A DNA stretch of 64,000 bases, taken from Prochlorococcus sp. AG-402-M18. GTDB lineage: Bacteria > Cyanobacteriota > Cyanobacteriia > PCC-6307 > Cyanobiaceae. The notes beneath the pieces are model-generated. The model was not told the origin of the DNA. It did no database searches and saw only the letters and a list, made by a program, of their open reading frames with translations. The DNA is taken from assembly GCA_003216595.1 (NCBI GenBank), contig QCIQ01000001.1:159415-223414 (forward strand), in the 5' to 3' direction. Numbering within the stretch: position 1 is the stretch's first letter; each line of letters opens with the position of its first letter. Of the stretch, positions 20,392 to 30,758 are shown piece after piece. A program made the position numbers and the translations under genes.

Positions 20392-23300
20392 ATGACTGAT
20401 TTTTTAGGCTATCTCAACTCTGAAAAGAGACCGATATTAGTCTTTGATGGCGCTACCGGAACCTCTCTGCAAGATCAACAACTTACTGCAGATGACTATG
20501 GCGGTGCTTCTTTAGAAGGTTGTAATGAAAACCTAGTATTGACATCAGTCTCCAGCGTTGAAAAAGTACATGAATCATTTTTAAATGCAGGTTGTGATGT
20601 AATCGAAACAAATACATTTGGTGCTACTTCAATTGTTCTAGATGAATATGGAATTGGTAATAAAGCTTATGAAATCAATTTAAAAGCAGCACAAATAGCA
20701 AGGAATGTTGCAAATAAATATCAATCAGCGGAAAAACCACGATTTGTAGCTGGATCTATTGGACCAACAACCAAGCTACCAACTCTAGGTCATATCAGTT
20801 TTGAAGAGCTAAAAAATTCTTACTTGCAGCAAGCTAAAGCACTTATTGAAGGTGGAATAGATCTTTTTATTATTGAAACTTGCCAAGACGTTCTTCAAAT
20901 TAAGGCTGCTCTGCAAAGCGTAAATGAAGCTATTGGTTCTGGAAAGAGAATTCCATTAATGGTGTCGGTAACCATGGAAACTACTGGTCAGATGCTTATT
21001 GGTAGTGATATTTCTTCTATTACAACAATACTGGAGCCATTTAATATTGATATTTTGGGCCTTAATTGTGCAACTGGCCCGGAAGAAATGAAAGATCATA
21101 TTAAATATTTATCGCAACATTCACCATTTCATATAAGTTGTATACCAAATGCAGGACTTCCAGAGAATGTAGGTGGCAAGGCTCATTATCGATTAACTCC
21201 AATGGAACTTAAGTTCCAACTTAGTCATTTTATTAATGATTTAGGAGTTCAAATAATTGGCGGTTGTTGTGGAACTAGACCGGAACATATTAAGCAACTT
21301 TCAGATTTATCTAAAGAGCTTTTATCTTCTGAGAAAAGATTGGATACTCTTTCAAAAGAAAGATCTATAATTCCTGCGGCATCATCAATATATGAGTCTA
21401 TTCCGTATGAGCAAGATAACTCTTTCTTGATCGTAGGTGAGAGATTAAATGCTAGTGGATCTAAAAAAGTAAGAGAACTCCTAAACGATGAGAATTGGGA
21501 CGGACTTGTTGGAATTGCAAAATCTCAACTGAAGGAAAATGCTCATGTTTTAGATGTAAATGTAGATTTTGTTGGAAGAGATGGAATCGAAGATATGTCT
21601 ATGTTAGTCAAAAGACTTGTTAATAATATTAATTTGCCTTTGATGCTTGATTCAACAGATTATGAAAAAATGGAGAGTGGTCTAAAACATGCTGGCGGAA
21701 AATGTATTTTAAATTCTACTAATTATGAGGATGGGCCAGATAGATTCCATAAAGTAATTGACCTTGCTAAACGATACGGTTCAGCGGTCGTAATTGGAAC
21801 AATTGACGAAGATGGAATGGCAAGATCTGCTGATAAAAAAGCAGAAATAGCAACCAGAGCATTTAAGGATGCGAAGGATTCTGGATTAAAATCTTATGAA
21901 CTTTTTTACGATCCGCTAGCATTACCTATCTCAACAGGATTAGAAGAAGATAGAAAGAATGGTTTAGAAACTATAAAAGCAATTAAGTTAATAAAAGATC
22001 AACATCCACAAGTTCATTTAATCCTTGGAATTTCAAATGTAAGTTTTGGTTTATCTTCTAGTGCAAGAATTGTTCTTAATTCTATCTTTCTTAATGAAGC
22101 AATTAAGGCCGGTCTTGATTCTGCAATTGTTTCTCCCTCCAAGATTTTACCTCTAAACAAAATAAGTGAAGAAGAGATAAAAATTTGCATGGATCTTATT
22201 TATGATAGAAGAATATTTGAAAATAAAGTATGCACATATGATCCTTTAACAACCTTAACTAGTTATTTCGATGACTCAAAGACACTATTAAACAAAAGTA
22301 CAAATAATGATGATATTAAATTACCAATAGAGCAAAAACTAAAGAATCATATTATTGATGGTGAAAAAACTGATTTACACTCCAATCTTGATTTAGCATT
22401 AAAGAAATACAAACCTTTGGTAATAATTAATGAATATTTACTAGATGGCATGAAAGTAGTTGGTGAATTATTTGGATCTGGTCAAATGCAATTACCCTTT
22501 GTCCTCCAATCTGCAGAAACAATGAAATTTGCTGTTTCATATTTAGAGGATTTTATGGATAAATCTGAGGTTAATCAATCAAAAGGAAAATTTATTATCG
22601 CTACAGTTAAGGGTGATGTTCATGATATTGGCAAAAATCTAGTAGATATAATTTTATCTAATAACGGTTATGAAGTTATTAATTTAGGAATTAAGCAAGA
22701 AGTTAATTCAATAATTAATGCTCAGAAAGAGCATAAAGCTGATTGTATAGCCATGAGTGGTCTACTAGTTAAATCAACTGCATTTATGAAAGACAATCTT
22801 AAAGCATTAAATGAAGAAGATATATCTGTGCCTATTATTCTTGGTGGTGCAGCTCTGACTCCAAAATTTGTTAATCAAGATTGTGCAAGCGTTTATAAAG
22901 GAAAAGTTATTTACGGTAAAGATGCTTTTACAGATTTAAAATTTATGGATTCATATATGAAAGCAAAGGAATTAAATAATTGGGATGATTTCTCAGGCTT
23001 TAAAGAAGATGCTCCAGAGGGGATTACTATTGGTAATTATAAAAATACAAATACTCATCAAAAAATTAATATCAACAAAATCAAAGAAAAGCCTATTGAA
23101 GATACCTCAAGATCAAAAGATATATCTCAAATAGATCCTATTAAACCACCATTCATAGGTCCAAAGTTTTTATTAGAAAAAGATATAGACATAACTAAAG
23201 TTTATAAATTCTTAGATCGTAATGCTTTATTTGCAGGCCAATGGCAAATGAAACGTTCCAAGCAGATGTCTGCTTCTGATTATAAGGACTTTTTACTTAA

Positions 23301-23940
23301 GAAGGCAGAACCCAAGTTAGATTACTGGATGAACAAAATAATAAATGAAAGGCTTATTAATCCATCATTAGTGTATGGATATTTCCCTTGTGGTAGAGTT
23401 GGTAATAATTTAAAAGTATATGATAAAGATCACCAAAGCCTTTTAGGTGATTTTTTGTTACCTAGGCAAAGATCTGGAAAAAGATTTTGTATTGCAGATT
23501 TTTATAATGACTTAAATAACAATCAGCCTACAGATTATTTGCCAATGCAGGCTGTAACAATGGGTGAATCAGCTAGTGAATATTCTCATAAATTATTTAG
23601 TCAAGATTCATACTCAGATTATCTATTTTTTCATGGTTTGACCGTTCAGCTGGCAGAAGCACTTGCTGAATTCATACATTCTGTTATTAGGATTGAATGT
23701 GGATTTGAAGAGTATGAACCAGATAATATAAAAGATATCTTAGATGTTAAATATCAGGGATGCCGTTATTCTTTTGGTTATCCAGCTTGTCCGGAAGTCT
23801 CAGATTCTAGGAAACAATTGTTATGGCTTGATGCTAAAAAAATTAATATTTCCATGGATGATAGTGAGCAACTTCACCCAGAACAAAGTACAACAGCTAT
23901 TGTTGCATTACATCCTGTAGCTAAATACTTTGGTATCTAA
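20392..23940 (+). CDS. metH: Cobalamin-dependent methionine synthase
   Basis: Transfers methyl from methyl-THF through cobalamin to homocysteine. All modules are visible: the homocysteine/zinc module ([32 protein letters not shown]), the folate module ([31 protein letters not shown]), the B12 cap and B12 domain with the lower-axial-ligand motif [13 protein letters not shown] and [11 protein letters not shown], and the C-terminal reactivation domain ([24 protein letters not shown]). At 1182 residues it is full length. Its presence makes the cell dependent on corrinoid, consistent with cobN and cobU nearby. Confidence 0.97.
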   Translation: MTDFLGYLNSEKRPILVFDGATGTSLQDQQLTADDYGGASLEGCNENLVLTSVSSVEKVHESFLNAGCDVIETNTFGATSIVLDEYGIGNKAYEINLKAAQIARNVANKYQSAEKPRFVAGSIGPTTKLPTLGHISFEELKNSYLQQAKALIEGGIDLFIIETCQDVLQIKAALQSVNEAIGSGKRIPLMVSVTMETTGQMLIGSDISSITTILEPFNIDILGLNCATGPEEMKDHIKYLSQHSPFHISCIPNAGLPENVGGKAHYRLTPMELKFQLSHFINDLGVQIIGGCCGTRPEHIKQLSDLSKELLSSEKRLDTLSKERSIIPAASSIYESIPYEQDNSFLIVGERLNASGSKKVRELLNDENWDGLVGIAKSQLKENAHVLDVNVDFVGRDGIEDMSMLVKRLVNNINLPLMLDSTDYEKMESGLKHAGGKCILNSTNYEDGPDRFHKVIDLAKRYGSAVVIGTIDEDGMARSADKKAEIATRAFKDAKDSGLKSYELFYDPLALPISTGLEEDRKNGLETIKAIKLIKDQHPQVHLILGISNVSFGLSSSARIVLNSIFLNEAIKAGLDSAIVSPSKILPLNKISEEEIKICMDLIYDRRIFENKVCTYDPLTTLTSYFDDSKTLLNKSTNNDDIKLPIEQKLKNHIIDGEKTDLHSNLDLALKKYKPLVIINEYLLDGMKVVGELFGSGQMQLPFVLQSAETMKFAVSYLEDFMDKSEVNQSKGKFIIATVKGDVHDIGKNLVDIILSNNGYEVINLGIKQEVNSIINAQKEHKADCIAMSGLLVKSTAFMKDNLKALNEEDISVPIILGGAALTPKFVNQDCASVYKGKVIYGKDAFTDLKFMDSYMKAKELNNWDDFSGFKEDAPEGITIGNYKNTNTHQKININKIKEKPIEDTSRSKDISQIDPIKPPFIGPKFLLEKDIDITKVYKFLDRNALFAGQWQMKRSKQMSASDYKDFLLKKAEPKLDYWMNKIINERLINPSLVYGYFPCGRVGNNLKVYDKDHQSLLGDFLLPRQRSGKRFCIADFYNDLNNNQPTDYLPMQAVTMGESASEYSHKLFSQDSYSDYLFFHGLTVQLAEALAEFIHSVIRIECGFEEYEPDNIKDILDVKYQGCRYSFGYPACPEVSDSRKQLLWLDAKKINISMDDSEQLHPEQSTTAIVALHPVAKYFGI

Positions 23941-23965
23941 ATATTTTCGGCAATTTACAAATTAA

Positions 23966-24289
23966 CTAAGAAAATTTGTTATTAATTTCATCGATAGTTT
24001 CTAATACTTCCATTTGAAACTCAGCCATCGATTCTGAGTCACTTAAATCAATACCCTCTCCTGCGGCATTTTGAGTTAATTCCTGAAAGTGAAAAGCACC
24101 CTCGCCCGTTGCCAAAAATTCCATGGCAGATGTTTCACCGCTCTCGCGAAACGCATCGCATAGAGCTAAAAAAGATTCGTCTTCAGAAAAGTCCCAATCC
24201 ATTGAGGACACATTACTGAATGAGGTTTTACCTCTTTCCCCCCTGCTTTCGTCAACCTTATTTGCTAATAATCTTAAACTATTTTGCAA
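23966..24289 (-). CDS. Conserved-looking acidic hypothetical protein
   Basis: Not recognised. Up to 107 residues, strongly acidic, no membrane segment or signal. The C-terminal part (GEGIDLSDSESMAEFQMEVL) looks amphipathic helical. The start is uncertain: a Met near residue 30 (MDWDFSEDES) would give a 78-residue protein beginning at the more ordered part, and the first 29 residues are basic and Ser-rich, unlike the rest. Convergent with metH, 25 bases apart. Confidence 0.6.
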   Translation of the reverse strand: MQNSLRLLANKVDESRGERGKTSFSNVSSMDWDFSEDESFLALCDAFRESGETSAMEFLATGEGAFHFQELTQNAAGEGIDLSDSESMAEFQMEVLETIDEINNKFS

Positions 24290-24715
24290 ATTGATAAATT
24301 TGAATTTTCAAGTCTTGTCTAAAAAACCAATCACTACAATCGATCTCGAGGGTTTACTGAGTTGATTACTAATTCATGACTTTAAATTTTTATTCTTTTT
24401 ACAATTCATAAAAAAGTTTTTCAATAGAAATTTTTAATCAAATAATCAAAAAGATCCTGCAAGCAGTCAAGCCGTCTCCAGAACCCCGCAAATCGTCTCT
24501 AGAGCGTCGAATCAATTTCCTGCATATATTTTGACTATTCATGCATTAGTCGGCTTAGAATGCATAAATTCCATGACTCCTAGAATATTTTCTACGTTCT
24601 TTAAGCTTTTTAAGTTATTGATTGGCCATTTCTTAGTAAGCTTTTATTTAAATTTTAAATTTATAGTTTATTAATTATATAATCTATAAATATATTTATC
24701 AAAGGTCTATTTGAG
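24290..24715. other. Gene-free 426-base gap with short repeats
   Basis: No convincing ORF. A locally G+C-richer patch holds an imperfect direct repeat: CAAGCCGTCTCCAGAAC (24468-24484) and CAAATCGTCTCTAGAGC (24489-24505), differing at 4 positions. A 7-bp inverted repeat ATGCATT/AATGCAT (24541-24547, 24559-24565) follows a TTGACT element at 24531. This could be a promoter region for the next gene or a small RNA; I cannot decide. Confidence 0.4.
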
Positions 24716-25552
24716 GTGAAGAGCCAATTTATATGGTCAAGAGCTTTGGAGATTAGTAGAAAAGCTGTTAATTGCGGAGCAGTAATTCCTCTGAATACTA
24801 TAAAATATAAATCCAGTGAAGAATTTTGTGACTTTGAGCTTCGTTTTCTCAAAAGTCCAATACCTAAGTATTTAATAGAATATGGTCCAAAACGAAATCC
24901 ATTTATTCCTTGGGATTCTAGACTAGAAATACAGCCAATAAATGATAAACATACATTAATATTAAATAAATATCCAGTACAAATAGGGCATATGTTATTA
25001 ATAACTAATACCTGGAAGCCACAAAATGGATGGTTAAATAAAGATGATTTTGAAGCTATTCAAAATGTTGATAATGATACCACAGGTTTATGGTTCTTTA
25101 ACAGTAGTAAAGAGGCTGGGGCCAGTCAGCCTCATAGACATTTTCAATTATTACCAAGACACTTCACTGAGAGTATTTGTCCTAGATTTGATTGGTTTTG
25201 TTCATTATTAAATAACACAAAGGAGAATAAGTCTGAAATATCTCATTGTATTTCAATTAGACAAAGGAGTAAAAACGAAAAATCAAGCGAGTGCGATTTA
25301 TTCAGCTCATATAAATCTATGATAGATCAAATGAATTTAGGTGATATAGATATAATTAATAAACCATTAAAACCATATAATTTACTTATAACATCTGAGT
25401 GGATTGCTCTTATAACACGCAAAACTGATAGATCAAACGGGTTTAGTATTAATGCGCTTGGTTTCGCTGGTTATTTTCTTGGAACAAAAAGATCTGATGT
25501 TGATACTCTTATTAAATTTGGTCCAGAAAAAATATTAAAAGATGTAATTTAA
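24716..25552 (+). CDS. ATP adenylyltransferase / Ap4A phosphorylase-type HIT-superfamily protein
   Basis: Apa2-like member of the HIT superfamily; relatives phosphorolyse diadenosine tetraphosphate or transfer nucleotides. The diagnostic segment is EAGASQPHRHFQLLPRH, a QPHxHxQ-type active site with the nucleophilic His. FIPWDSRLEIQP, ILNKYPVQIGHMLLIT and the C-terminal INALGFAGYFLGTKR are also family-like. At 278 residues it is close to the cyanobacterial form. The start is GTG; no ATG lies at a better position. Confidence 0.85.
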   Translation: MKSQFIWSRALEISRKAVNCGAVIPLNTIKYKSSEEFCDFELRFLKSPIPKYLIEYGPKRNPFIPWDSRLEIQPINDKHTLILNKYPVQIGHMLLITNTWKPQNGWLNKDDFEAIQNVDNDTTGLWFFNSSKEAGASQPHRHFQLLPRHFTESICPRFDWFCSLLNNTKENKSEISHCISIRQRSKNEKSSECDLFSSYKSMIDQMNLGDIDIINKPLKPYNLLITSEWIALITRKTDRSNGFSINALGFAGYFLGTKRSDVDTLIKFGPEKILKDVI

Positions 25553-25571
25553 GAAGTAGCTTAAGGTTAAT

Positions 25572-25751
25572 TTAGCTTTCTACACTAGGAGTTGTTGAAT
25601 TCATTTGTTCTTCAAGCTTTGATATTGAAGCTGTGATAGCTGCAAGCTTTCTCTCATAAGATTCTTTAACGGATATTAAAAAATTTAATTTTCTAGTTTG
25701 AAAAAATTTTTTTCTTTCACTCCAGTTTTTGGAAGATTCGCAGAAGTTCAT
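25572..25751 (-). CDS. Small coiled-coil hypothetical protein (59 aa)
   Basis: Reverse-strand ORF opening MNFCESSKNWSERKKFF, with a helical heptad-like stretch (SYERKLAAITASISKLEEQM) and a Thr/Ser-rich tail. No membrane helix. The KLAAITASISKLEEQ part resembles the LQQ-AQIEA-LSR core of the two small proteins at 38.6 and 39.2 kb (7 of 13 positions identical over the best stretch), so it may be a distant family member. Convergent with the gene to its left by 19 bases. Function unknown. Confidence 0.55.
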   Translation of the reverse strand: MNFCESSKNWSERKKFFQTRKLNFLISVKESYERKLAAITASISKLEEQMNSTTPSVES

Positions 25752-25944
25752 TTTTGATTAACTTTTGATTCACTTGCAAATAATACTTAATATTATTGAT
25801 CTATGTGGCCATAATTTAAGATTAAGATAATATTAGAATACTTTTTTGAATATTTTGTTATTAGAGATTAATTATATAAATTCAAAGCTAAAGGTGTGTT
25901 GAATATAAAAAGGCCATTAATATGGGAGTAGATATAAGGATCTT

Positions 25945-26982
25945 GTGACAGAAGGGGAAGGGAAGGAAGTTAAGAGAATATCAATTGATTTACCAATTGA
26001 TCTAGTTGATGGCGTCGATCGACTTCGCAAAGAGTGGGGATTTAGGGCTAGAGGACTAGTTTTCGAGAGATTATTAGAGGTTATTTTATCTAACGATTTA
26101 GATGATGAAATAATTGAAAATGAACAATTAGATTTTATTCATAATAACAATAATGATTCTTCAACTCCTCAGAACGGAATAGAAAATAGTAAACAGGAAG
26201 AAAAAGCACTTGTGATAGTTGGTACAAAGAATATTGAAATAAAAAATGTTGCTGTCAATGATGTCAAAGCTGATGATGTTGTAAGTAATAAAAAAGATAC
26301 CGTATCCACGGGCATTGAATTACCAGGTTTTATTAGAAAACAAACTACCAACCTAAAGAGAAGTTTAAGTAAAGATAAAACTTTAAAAAATATGGAAGAT
26401 ACCTCAATTACCACTATTGATATTGATGATCTATTAAAGGCGAAAGACGCTGCTGAAAAACATTGGATCTATCTTTACGGTCAAAAACCTACTGAAAGTG
26501 TGATTGAGGCATCAATGATATGGCTTGCTAGAGATATCTGGCCAAATGTAGATGGCACAGACAGTGTGCCTTTCACCTGGAATGCTGCCTGTAAAATGCT
26601 TCATTCCTATTGCAGTGAATGGAAAATTGATTCGGTAACATTTGATGATGTGGTGATATTGGCAGGTGCTCTTGAAGACCCCTTTTCAGCTAAAAACCTT
26701 AGAAGTAGAATCCCAACTCTCATTCGAAGATTTGTTAATAAATTCAAACGCAGCCAAAATGTGACTTCATTCCAAACGCTTGAATCTACGATGACAGTTC
26801 ATGGTGCTCTCAAGTTATTGGGTTTACCAACGAAGGCTGGATCATCACTAACACTTTCTTTTATTAGAGATGCCTATAAAGAAAAAGCTCTTTCCAATCA
26901 TCCTGATGCTGGAGGATCAAATGAAACCATGAGAAAGCTTAATGAGGCTTATCAATTACTCAAGGATTTATACAAGAATTAG
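25945..26982 (+). CDS. RHH-like N-terminus plus C-terminal J-domain protein
   Basis: A 345-residue protein in three parts. Residues about 10-48 (RISIDLPIDLVDGVDRLRKE, then a second helix) read like a ribbon-helix-helix DNA-binding fold: one strand, then two helices. Residues about 50-150 are low-complexity, Asn/Asp/Lys-rich and probably disordered. A helical middle domain (about 165-280) is unrecognised. The last 60 residues form a J-domain-like segment with the HPD motif (ALSNHPDAGGSNETMRKLNE). It may recruit DnaK to a DNA-bound or other target; that is inference. Start GTG with AAGGA 8 bases upstream. Confidence 0.75.
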   Translation: MTEGEGKEVKRISIDLPIDLVDGVDRLRKEWGFRARGLVFERLLEVILSNDLDDEIIENEQLDFIHNNNNDSSTPQNGIENSKQEEKALVIVGTKNIEIKNVAVNDVKADDVVSNKKDTVSTGIELPGFIRKQTTNLKRSLSKDKTLKNMEDTSITTIDIDDLLKAKDAAEKHWIYLYGQKPTESVIEASMIWLARDIWPNVDGTDSVPFTWNAACKMLHSYCSEWKIDSVTFDDVVILAGALEDPFSAKNLRSRIPTLIRRFVNKFKRSQNVTSFQTLESTMTVHGALKLLGLPTKAGSSLTLSFIRDAYKEKALSNHPDAGGSNETMRKLNEAYQLLKDLYKN

Positions 26983-27193
26983 ATTCTCAACCATCTTAAA
27001 TGTGTCCAATACTTGGTCTATCGATGAGACGCACGCAAGATAAGCTAGATTAGATCCGGGCCAGCTATCCTTTCACTAATAAACCAATGAATCTGACAAT
27101 AATTGATCCGTTAAATTTAAATATTGCTAGCAATGCTTCTTTGTATAAAAAATTTATTAAAGGTAGAACACAAGTCATGAATTACATTTTTAA

Positions 27194-27298
27194 ATGCATA
27201 AAAATTGGCTTTTATTATTATCGATTTGGCTAGTTTCATTGATTTTGGATATTCCTAAACGCTATTTATGTCCAGCTACTGTCCATTCATTCTATTGA
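27194..27298 (+). CDS. Possible 34-aa single-helix membrane peptide
   Basis: Starts MHKNWLLLLSIWLVSLIL: a positive residue, then a 15-residue hydrophobic run, then DIPKRYLCPATVHSFY outside the helix. That is the shape of a signal anchor or small membrane protein. No Shine-Dalgarno is visible, which is common here. An ORF of this length could occur by chance. Confidence 0.3.
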   Translation: MHKNWLLLLSIWLVSLILDIPKRYLCPATVHSFY

Positions 27299-27335
27299 TC
27301 AAATGATCCATTGCTATGACAATCTTTATAAGTCT

Positions 27336-27362
27336 GCATAACTGCTTTATAGACAGTTATGC
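27336..27362. repeat. 9-bp perfect inverted repeat
   Basis: GCATAACTG (27336-27344) and CAGTTATGC (27354-27362) are exact complements around a 9-base loop. The right arm contains the ATG of the 29-aa ORF, so as RNA it would hide that start and as DNA it could be an operator. Confidence 0.55.
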
Positions 27363-27448
27363 GAAATAATCAAAATAAGAAATCTCTTGTATTGAAAGAA
27401 TTAGATATTTCTACGGAAATGTCATTAAAACGATTCTCGAGTATCTAG
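27359..27448 (+). CDS. Possible 29-aa peptide
   Basis: Short basic ORF (MRNNQNKKSLVLKELDISTE followed by MSLKRFSSI). Its start codon lies inside the right arm of the inverted repeat. No family recognised. It is reported only because of that arrangement; it may not be translated. Confidence 0.2.
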   Translation: MRNNQNKKSLVLKELDISTEMSLKRFSSI

Positions 27449-27699
27449 CATGAGACCCGTTATAGGTCTAGAACTAAGTCCTCTTTGAGACTCATAATAC
27501 TATTGTTTCGATGATTTATGAAATGTTTATCGAGATTACAGTTAACCATTGTTCATCGAGTGCAATAATATTCAAAAAAACAATCTAATTGGCGACTAGA
27601 TGCGCAGCATTTTTTATTTTAGGGAAAATTATTATCTATTCAGTCCCGTATAAGTCTTGCAATAGGACCCTCACTGAGTCGCATTCTAGACTATCGAGA

Positions 27700-30174
27700 C
27701 TAACTTCTGAGCTCCGCCTTTAATTTTTCTTTAAGAGCAGTTCTTATTTTTTCGTGTATTGGATTTATATCTTCTTCTATTAGGGTTTTTTTAGGATCTC
27801 TGTATTTTATTCTAAAAGCCTGGCTAACCGAATCCTCGGGAATAGAAGATCCCTCATAACGGTCTATCAATTCCACTTTCTCTAAAAGTGGTCTACCAGA
27901 TTTCTTTATTAGATCTATTATTTCTAAGGAACTGTATTTTCTTGAATGAATAAGCGCAATATCCCTTTCCATGTATGGAACAGTAGGGTAATCCTTGTAA
28001 ATTCTTGTCCAATTTGTTTTCCTTGTCGAGGCCTTAATCAATGAATCAAACTCAAGGTTAAATAAGTAAGTTTCCTTCATTAGATCATATTTCTCGGAGA
28101 GAGCAGGGTGTATTTCTCCGAAGAAGCCGATACTTCTTCCTTCAACAAATAATTCTGAAGTTCGACCCGGATGCATGAAATCTTTTTCGATAAGTTGCTT
28201 ATCAATAGTTTCAATTCCTAGAACTTCAAGGGATTGCTTAAGTTTTCCTCTTGCTTCAAAATAATCTAAAGAAATATGTTTTGATGCTGAGCCCCACTTA
28301 CTAAATCGTTTACTTCCAGTCAAAGCTCCTGCTAATAAATTTGTTTCAACAAAGCTTTCTTTATCTTTTTTGTATGTCTTTGCTATTTCAAAGATCCAAC
28401 ACCCTTCAGCTCCAAATGATACATTTCTCTGAAGAATTTTAAGATGTTCATCCCATAAATTTGTTCTTAATCTACTAGTCTCTGATAGTAATGGATTTTT
28501 GATTATTACTGCATTTCCATCAGTGTTATCAGGACCAACAAGTGATGAAGTAACTACTTCTTGAAAACCATTGTGGATAAAGGAATTTCGTAAGCGTCTT
28601 TCAACCAAATTTGCGGGTGTTAGTACTCCTGGCTCAAGAGGATAAGGCATATTTGAATCAAAATTATCATATCCAATTAGCCTTGCTATCTCTTCTATTA
28701 AATCGATTTCTCTAGTTAAATCAGATGATCTGTAAGGCGGAATTTGTACATCCCAACCACTAGAAGTTGACGTAATTAGGCAGCCAAGTTTTGTTAGAAG
28801 AGGCTCAATTTCATCCTTATTAAGATAACGGGATGTATTAGAACTTTTTTCTAATTTATTATTATCTATGCAAATCAATTTACCTAGAACCTTATTTAGT
28901 TTTTCTATTCTAATATTGACACTAATATCTTTTCTAATAAATTCACTATTGACATGATTAGATTTAATATTACCACCTAATTCTAACGAAATGAGATCAC
29001 TAGCTCTTACTGAAACGGCAGTTGTCATATTAGGTGATATACCCTTTTCATATCTACTACTTGCATCTGTTCTGAGCCCTATTTCTCTACTACTATTTCT
29101 AACTGATGTAGGAGTAAATACTGCTGCTTCCAACCAAACTCTTGTAGTTTTAGCACTTACGGAACTGTTATTTCCTCCGATAACCCCAGCTATCGCAATT
29201 GGAAAATCACAGCATGTAATTACCTTTATATTTTCATTTAATTTATATTCTTTTTTATCGAGTGCAATAAATGATTCGCCTTCTCTACCATTTCTAATAC
29301 CAAAATCGTTTGGCATAACAAGTCTACCAACCATATTATCTAATAGATCTGCATCAAATGCATGTAGAGGCTGGCCTTGCTCAAGCATTAAAAAATTTGT
29401 TATGTCAACAATTGGGTTTATACAATTTTGTCTTAACGAAGTTAATTTATTAGATATAGATTTAGTTATCTTTCCAGTATTGTCTATATTATCTATATAC
29501 GTAAGTGTGTAAATAAAGTCCGATCCTATCGTTTCTTTTTCTTTTATTTGTGGCTCAAATTTTTCAAATTCTTTATTGAAATTTAAAGATGGTAATGTTA
29601 ATTTTGAATTTGTTATGGTTGATATTTCTCGTGCTATACCAGCCATAGACATACCATCAGGTCTGTTAGCAGTAATAGCTAATTCAATAATGGTGTCATT
29701 CAAGCCAAGATAATCGACAGCATTTGATCCAATTGGAGGGATATTTGATTCACTTTCTTCAAGAATTTCTATACCTTCATTACTATTTTCTATCCCTAAT
29801 TCATCCAATGAACAAATCATTCCTGCGCTTTCTACGCCGCGTAAATTAGATAATTTTATTTTTAATGACTTTGAAGATAAATAGGCTCCAACCTTCGCCA
29901 CAAGGACGTGATATCCAGCTTTTACGTTTGGTGCACCACAAACAATACTTAGCTTTTTGGGTAAACCAACATCTACTGAACACACTTTGAGCTTTTCGGC
30001 ATTTGGATGAGGTGTGATTTCATCAACAAAACCAATAACAACATTCTTTGCTTGGGCTGATAAGTCTTCTATTGATTCAACTTCAAAGCCAGTCATTGAT
30101 AGCTTTTCAGCCAATACATCAATATCATTGTTAAAATCGACAAGATTTTTTAGCCAAGAAACTGATACCTTCAT
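27700..30174 (-). CDS. pheT: Phenylalanyl-tRNA synthetase beta subunit
   Basis: Beta subunit of the alpha2-beta2 PheRS. Order of domains is an N-terminal EMAP-like tRNA-binding domain (KNVVIGFVDEITPHPNAEKL, CGAPNV), the B3/B4 editing core with EQGQPLHAFDAD and TRVWLEAAVF, the B5 and catalytic-like modules (EIARLIGYDNF, ADLL-type core HPGRTSELFV), and the C-terminal FDX-ACB domain (YPTVPYMERDIALI). At 824 residues it is full length. It is divergent from rpmG, with a 114-base gap that must hold both promoters. pheS is not in the window. Confidence 0.97.
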   Translation of the reverse strand: MKVSVSWLKNLVDFNNDIDVLAEKLSMTGFEVESIEDLSAQAKNVVIGFVDEITPHPNAEKLKVCSVDVGLPKKLSIVCGAPNVKAGYHVLVAKVGAYLSSKSLKIKLSNLRGVESAGMICSLDELGIENSNEGIEILEESESNIPPIGSNAVDYLGLNDTIIELAITANRPDGMSMAGIAREISTITNSKLTLPSLNFNKEFEKFEPQIKEKETIGSDFIYTLTYIDNIDNTGKITKSISNKLTSLRQNCINPIVDITNFLMLEQGQPLHAFDADLLDNMVGRLVMPNDFGIRNGREGESFIALDKKEYKLNENIKVITCCDFPIAIAGVIGGNNSSVSAKTTRVWLEAAVFTPTSVRNSSREIGLRTDASSRYEKGISPNMTTAVSVRASDLISLELGGNIKSNHVNSEFIRKDISVNIRIEKLNKVLGKLICIDNNKLEKSSNTSRYLNKDEIEPLLTKLGCLITSTSSGWDVQIPPYRSSDLTREIDLIEEIARLIGYDNFDSNMPYPLEPGVLTPANLVERRLRNSFIHNGFQEVVTSSLVGPDNTDGNAVIIKNPLLSETSRLRTNLWDEHLKILQRNVSFGAEGCWIFEIAKTYKKDKESFVETNLLAGALTGSKRFSKWGSASKHISLDYFEARGKLKQSLEVLGIETIDKQLIEKDFMHPGRTSELFVEGRSIGFFGEIHPALSEKYDLMKETYLFNLEFDSLIKASTRKTNWTRIYKDYPTVPYMERDIALIHSRKYSSLEIIDLIKKSGRPLLEKVELIDRYEGSSIPEDSVSQAFRIKYRDPKKTLIEEDINPIHEKIRTALKEKLKAELRS

Positions 30175-30288
30175 GATTTGCTCTTACAGGAGTTAAACAT
30201 AGGTGCTGATAAATTTATAAAAAAGGGTGCTTAGCCTAGTAAGATTGTACTTTGTTCCCTAGACTCACAAAAGTTGAGCTAAGTTCAT

Positions 30289-30486
30289 ATGGCTAAAAAA
30301 GGTACCAGAATAGTGGTCACTTTAGAATGTACTGAGTCTAGATCTGTACCTAGCTCAGAAAAGCGTTCTGCAGGTGTATCTAGATACACCACAGAGAAAA
30401 ATCGTAGGAACACTACTGAGAGACTAGAACTTAAAAAATTCTGCCCTGAATTAAATAAGATGACTATTCATAGAGAAATCAAATAA
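30289..30486 (+). CDS. rpmG: 50S ribosomal protein L33
   Basis: 65 residues beginning [16 protein letters not shown], with [20 protein letters not shown] and the basic [11 protein letters not shown], matching bacterial and plastid L33. Only one of the usual zinc cysteine pairs is hinted at, so this is probably the zinc-free form. It opens the rpmG-rpsR-RNB run; rpsR follows after 27 bases, a common bacterial and plastid pairing. Confidence 0.95.
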   Translation: MAKKGTRIVVTLECTESRSVPSSEKRSAGVSRYTTEKNRRNTTERLELKKFCPELNKMTIHREIK

Positions 30487-30513
30487 TCATTTCCTTTTAT
30501 ACACTTTTTAAAC

Positions 30514-30735
30514 ATGACAAATTCAGTATTCAAACAAAAGCTCTCTCCCATAAAGCCTGGAGATCCTATTGACTATAAGGACGTAGAATTATTAAAGAAA
30601 TTTATTACAGATAGAGGAAAAATCTTACCTAGAAGACTTACTGGATTAACAGCTAAGCAACAAAGAGACTTAACCACAGCAGTTAAAAGAGCACGAATTA
30701 TTGCCCTACTTCCCTTTGTTAATCCAGAAGGGTAA
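30514..30735 (+). CDS. rpsR: 30S ribosomal protein S18
   Basis: 73-residue S18 of the central 30S platform. The core [38 protein letters not shown] and [12 protein letters not shown] are characteristic. The 13-residue N-terminal segment is not rich in the basic residues seen in some species. The next gene, a ribonuclease, starts 23 bases downstream, so S18 and an RNA-processing enzyme are probably co-transcribed. Confidence 0.96.
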   Translation: MTNSVFKQKLSPIKPGDPIDYKDVELLKKFITDRGKILPRRLTGLTAKQQRDLTTAVKRARIIALLPFVNPEG

Positions 30736-30758
30736 GTTAATATTCTATTAATAATAGA

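Larger units (their letters stand above)
26983..27699. other. 717-base gap between the J-domain gene and pheT
   Basis: Apart from two tiny ORFs and a 9-bp inverted repeat listed separately, I see no gene. AGACC-CGTTATA-GGTCT at about 27452-27468 is a further 5-bp inverted repeat. The length is unusual for such a compact genome, so an unannotated small RNA is possible. Confidence 0.4.

Noticed and set aside
28991-29512. 173-codon ORF antisense to pheT
   Set aside because: Entirely inside a well-supported essential gene; hydrophobic-rich composition is what the complement of pheT codons gives.
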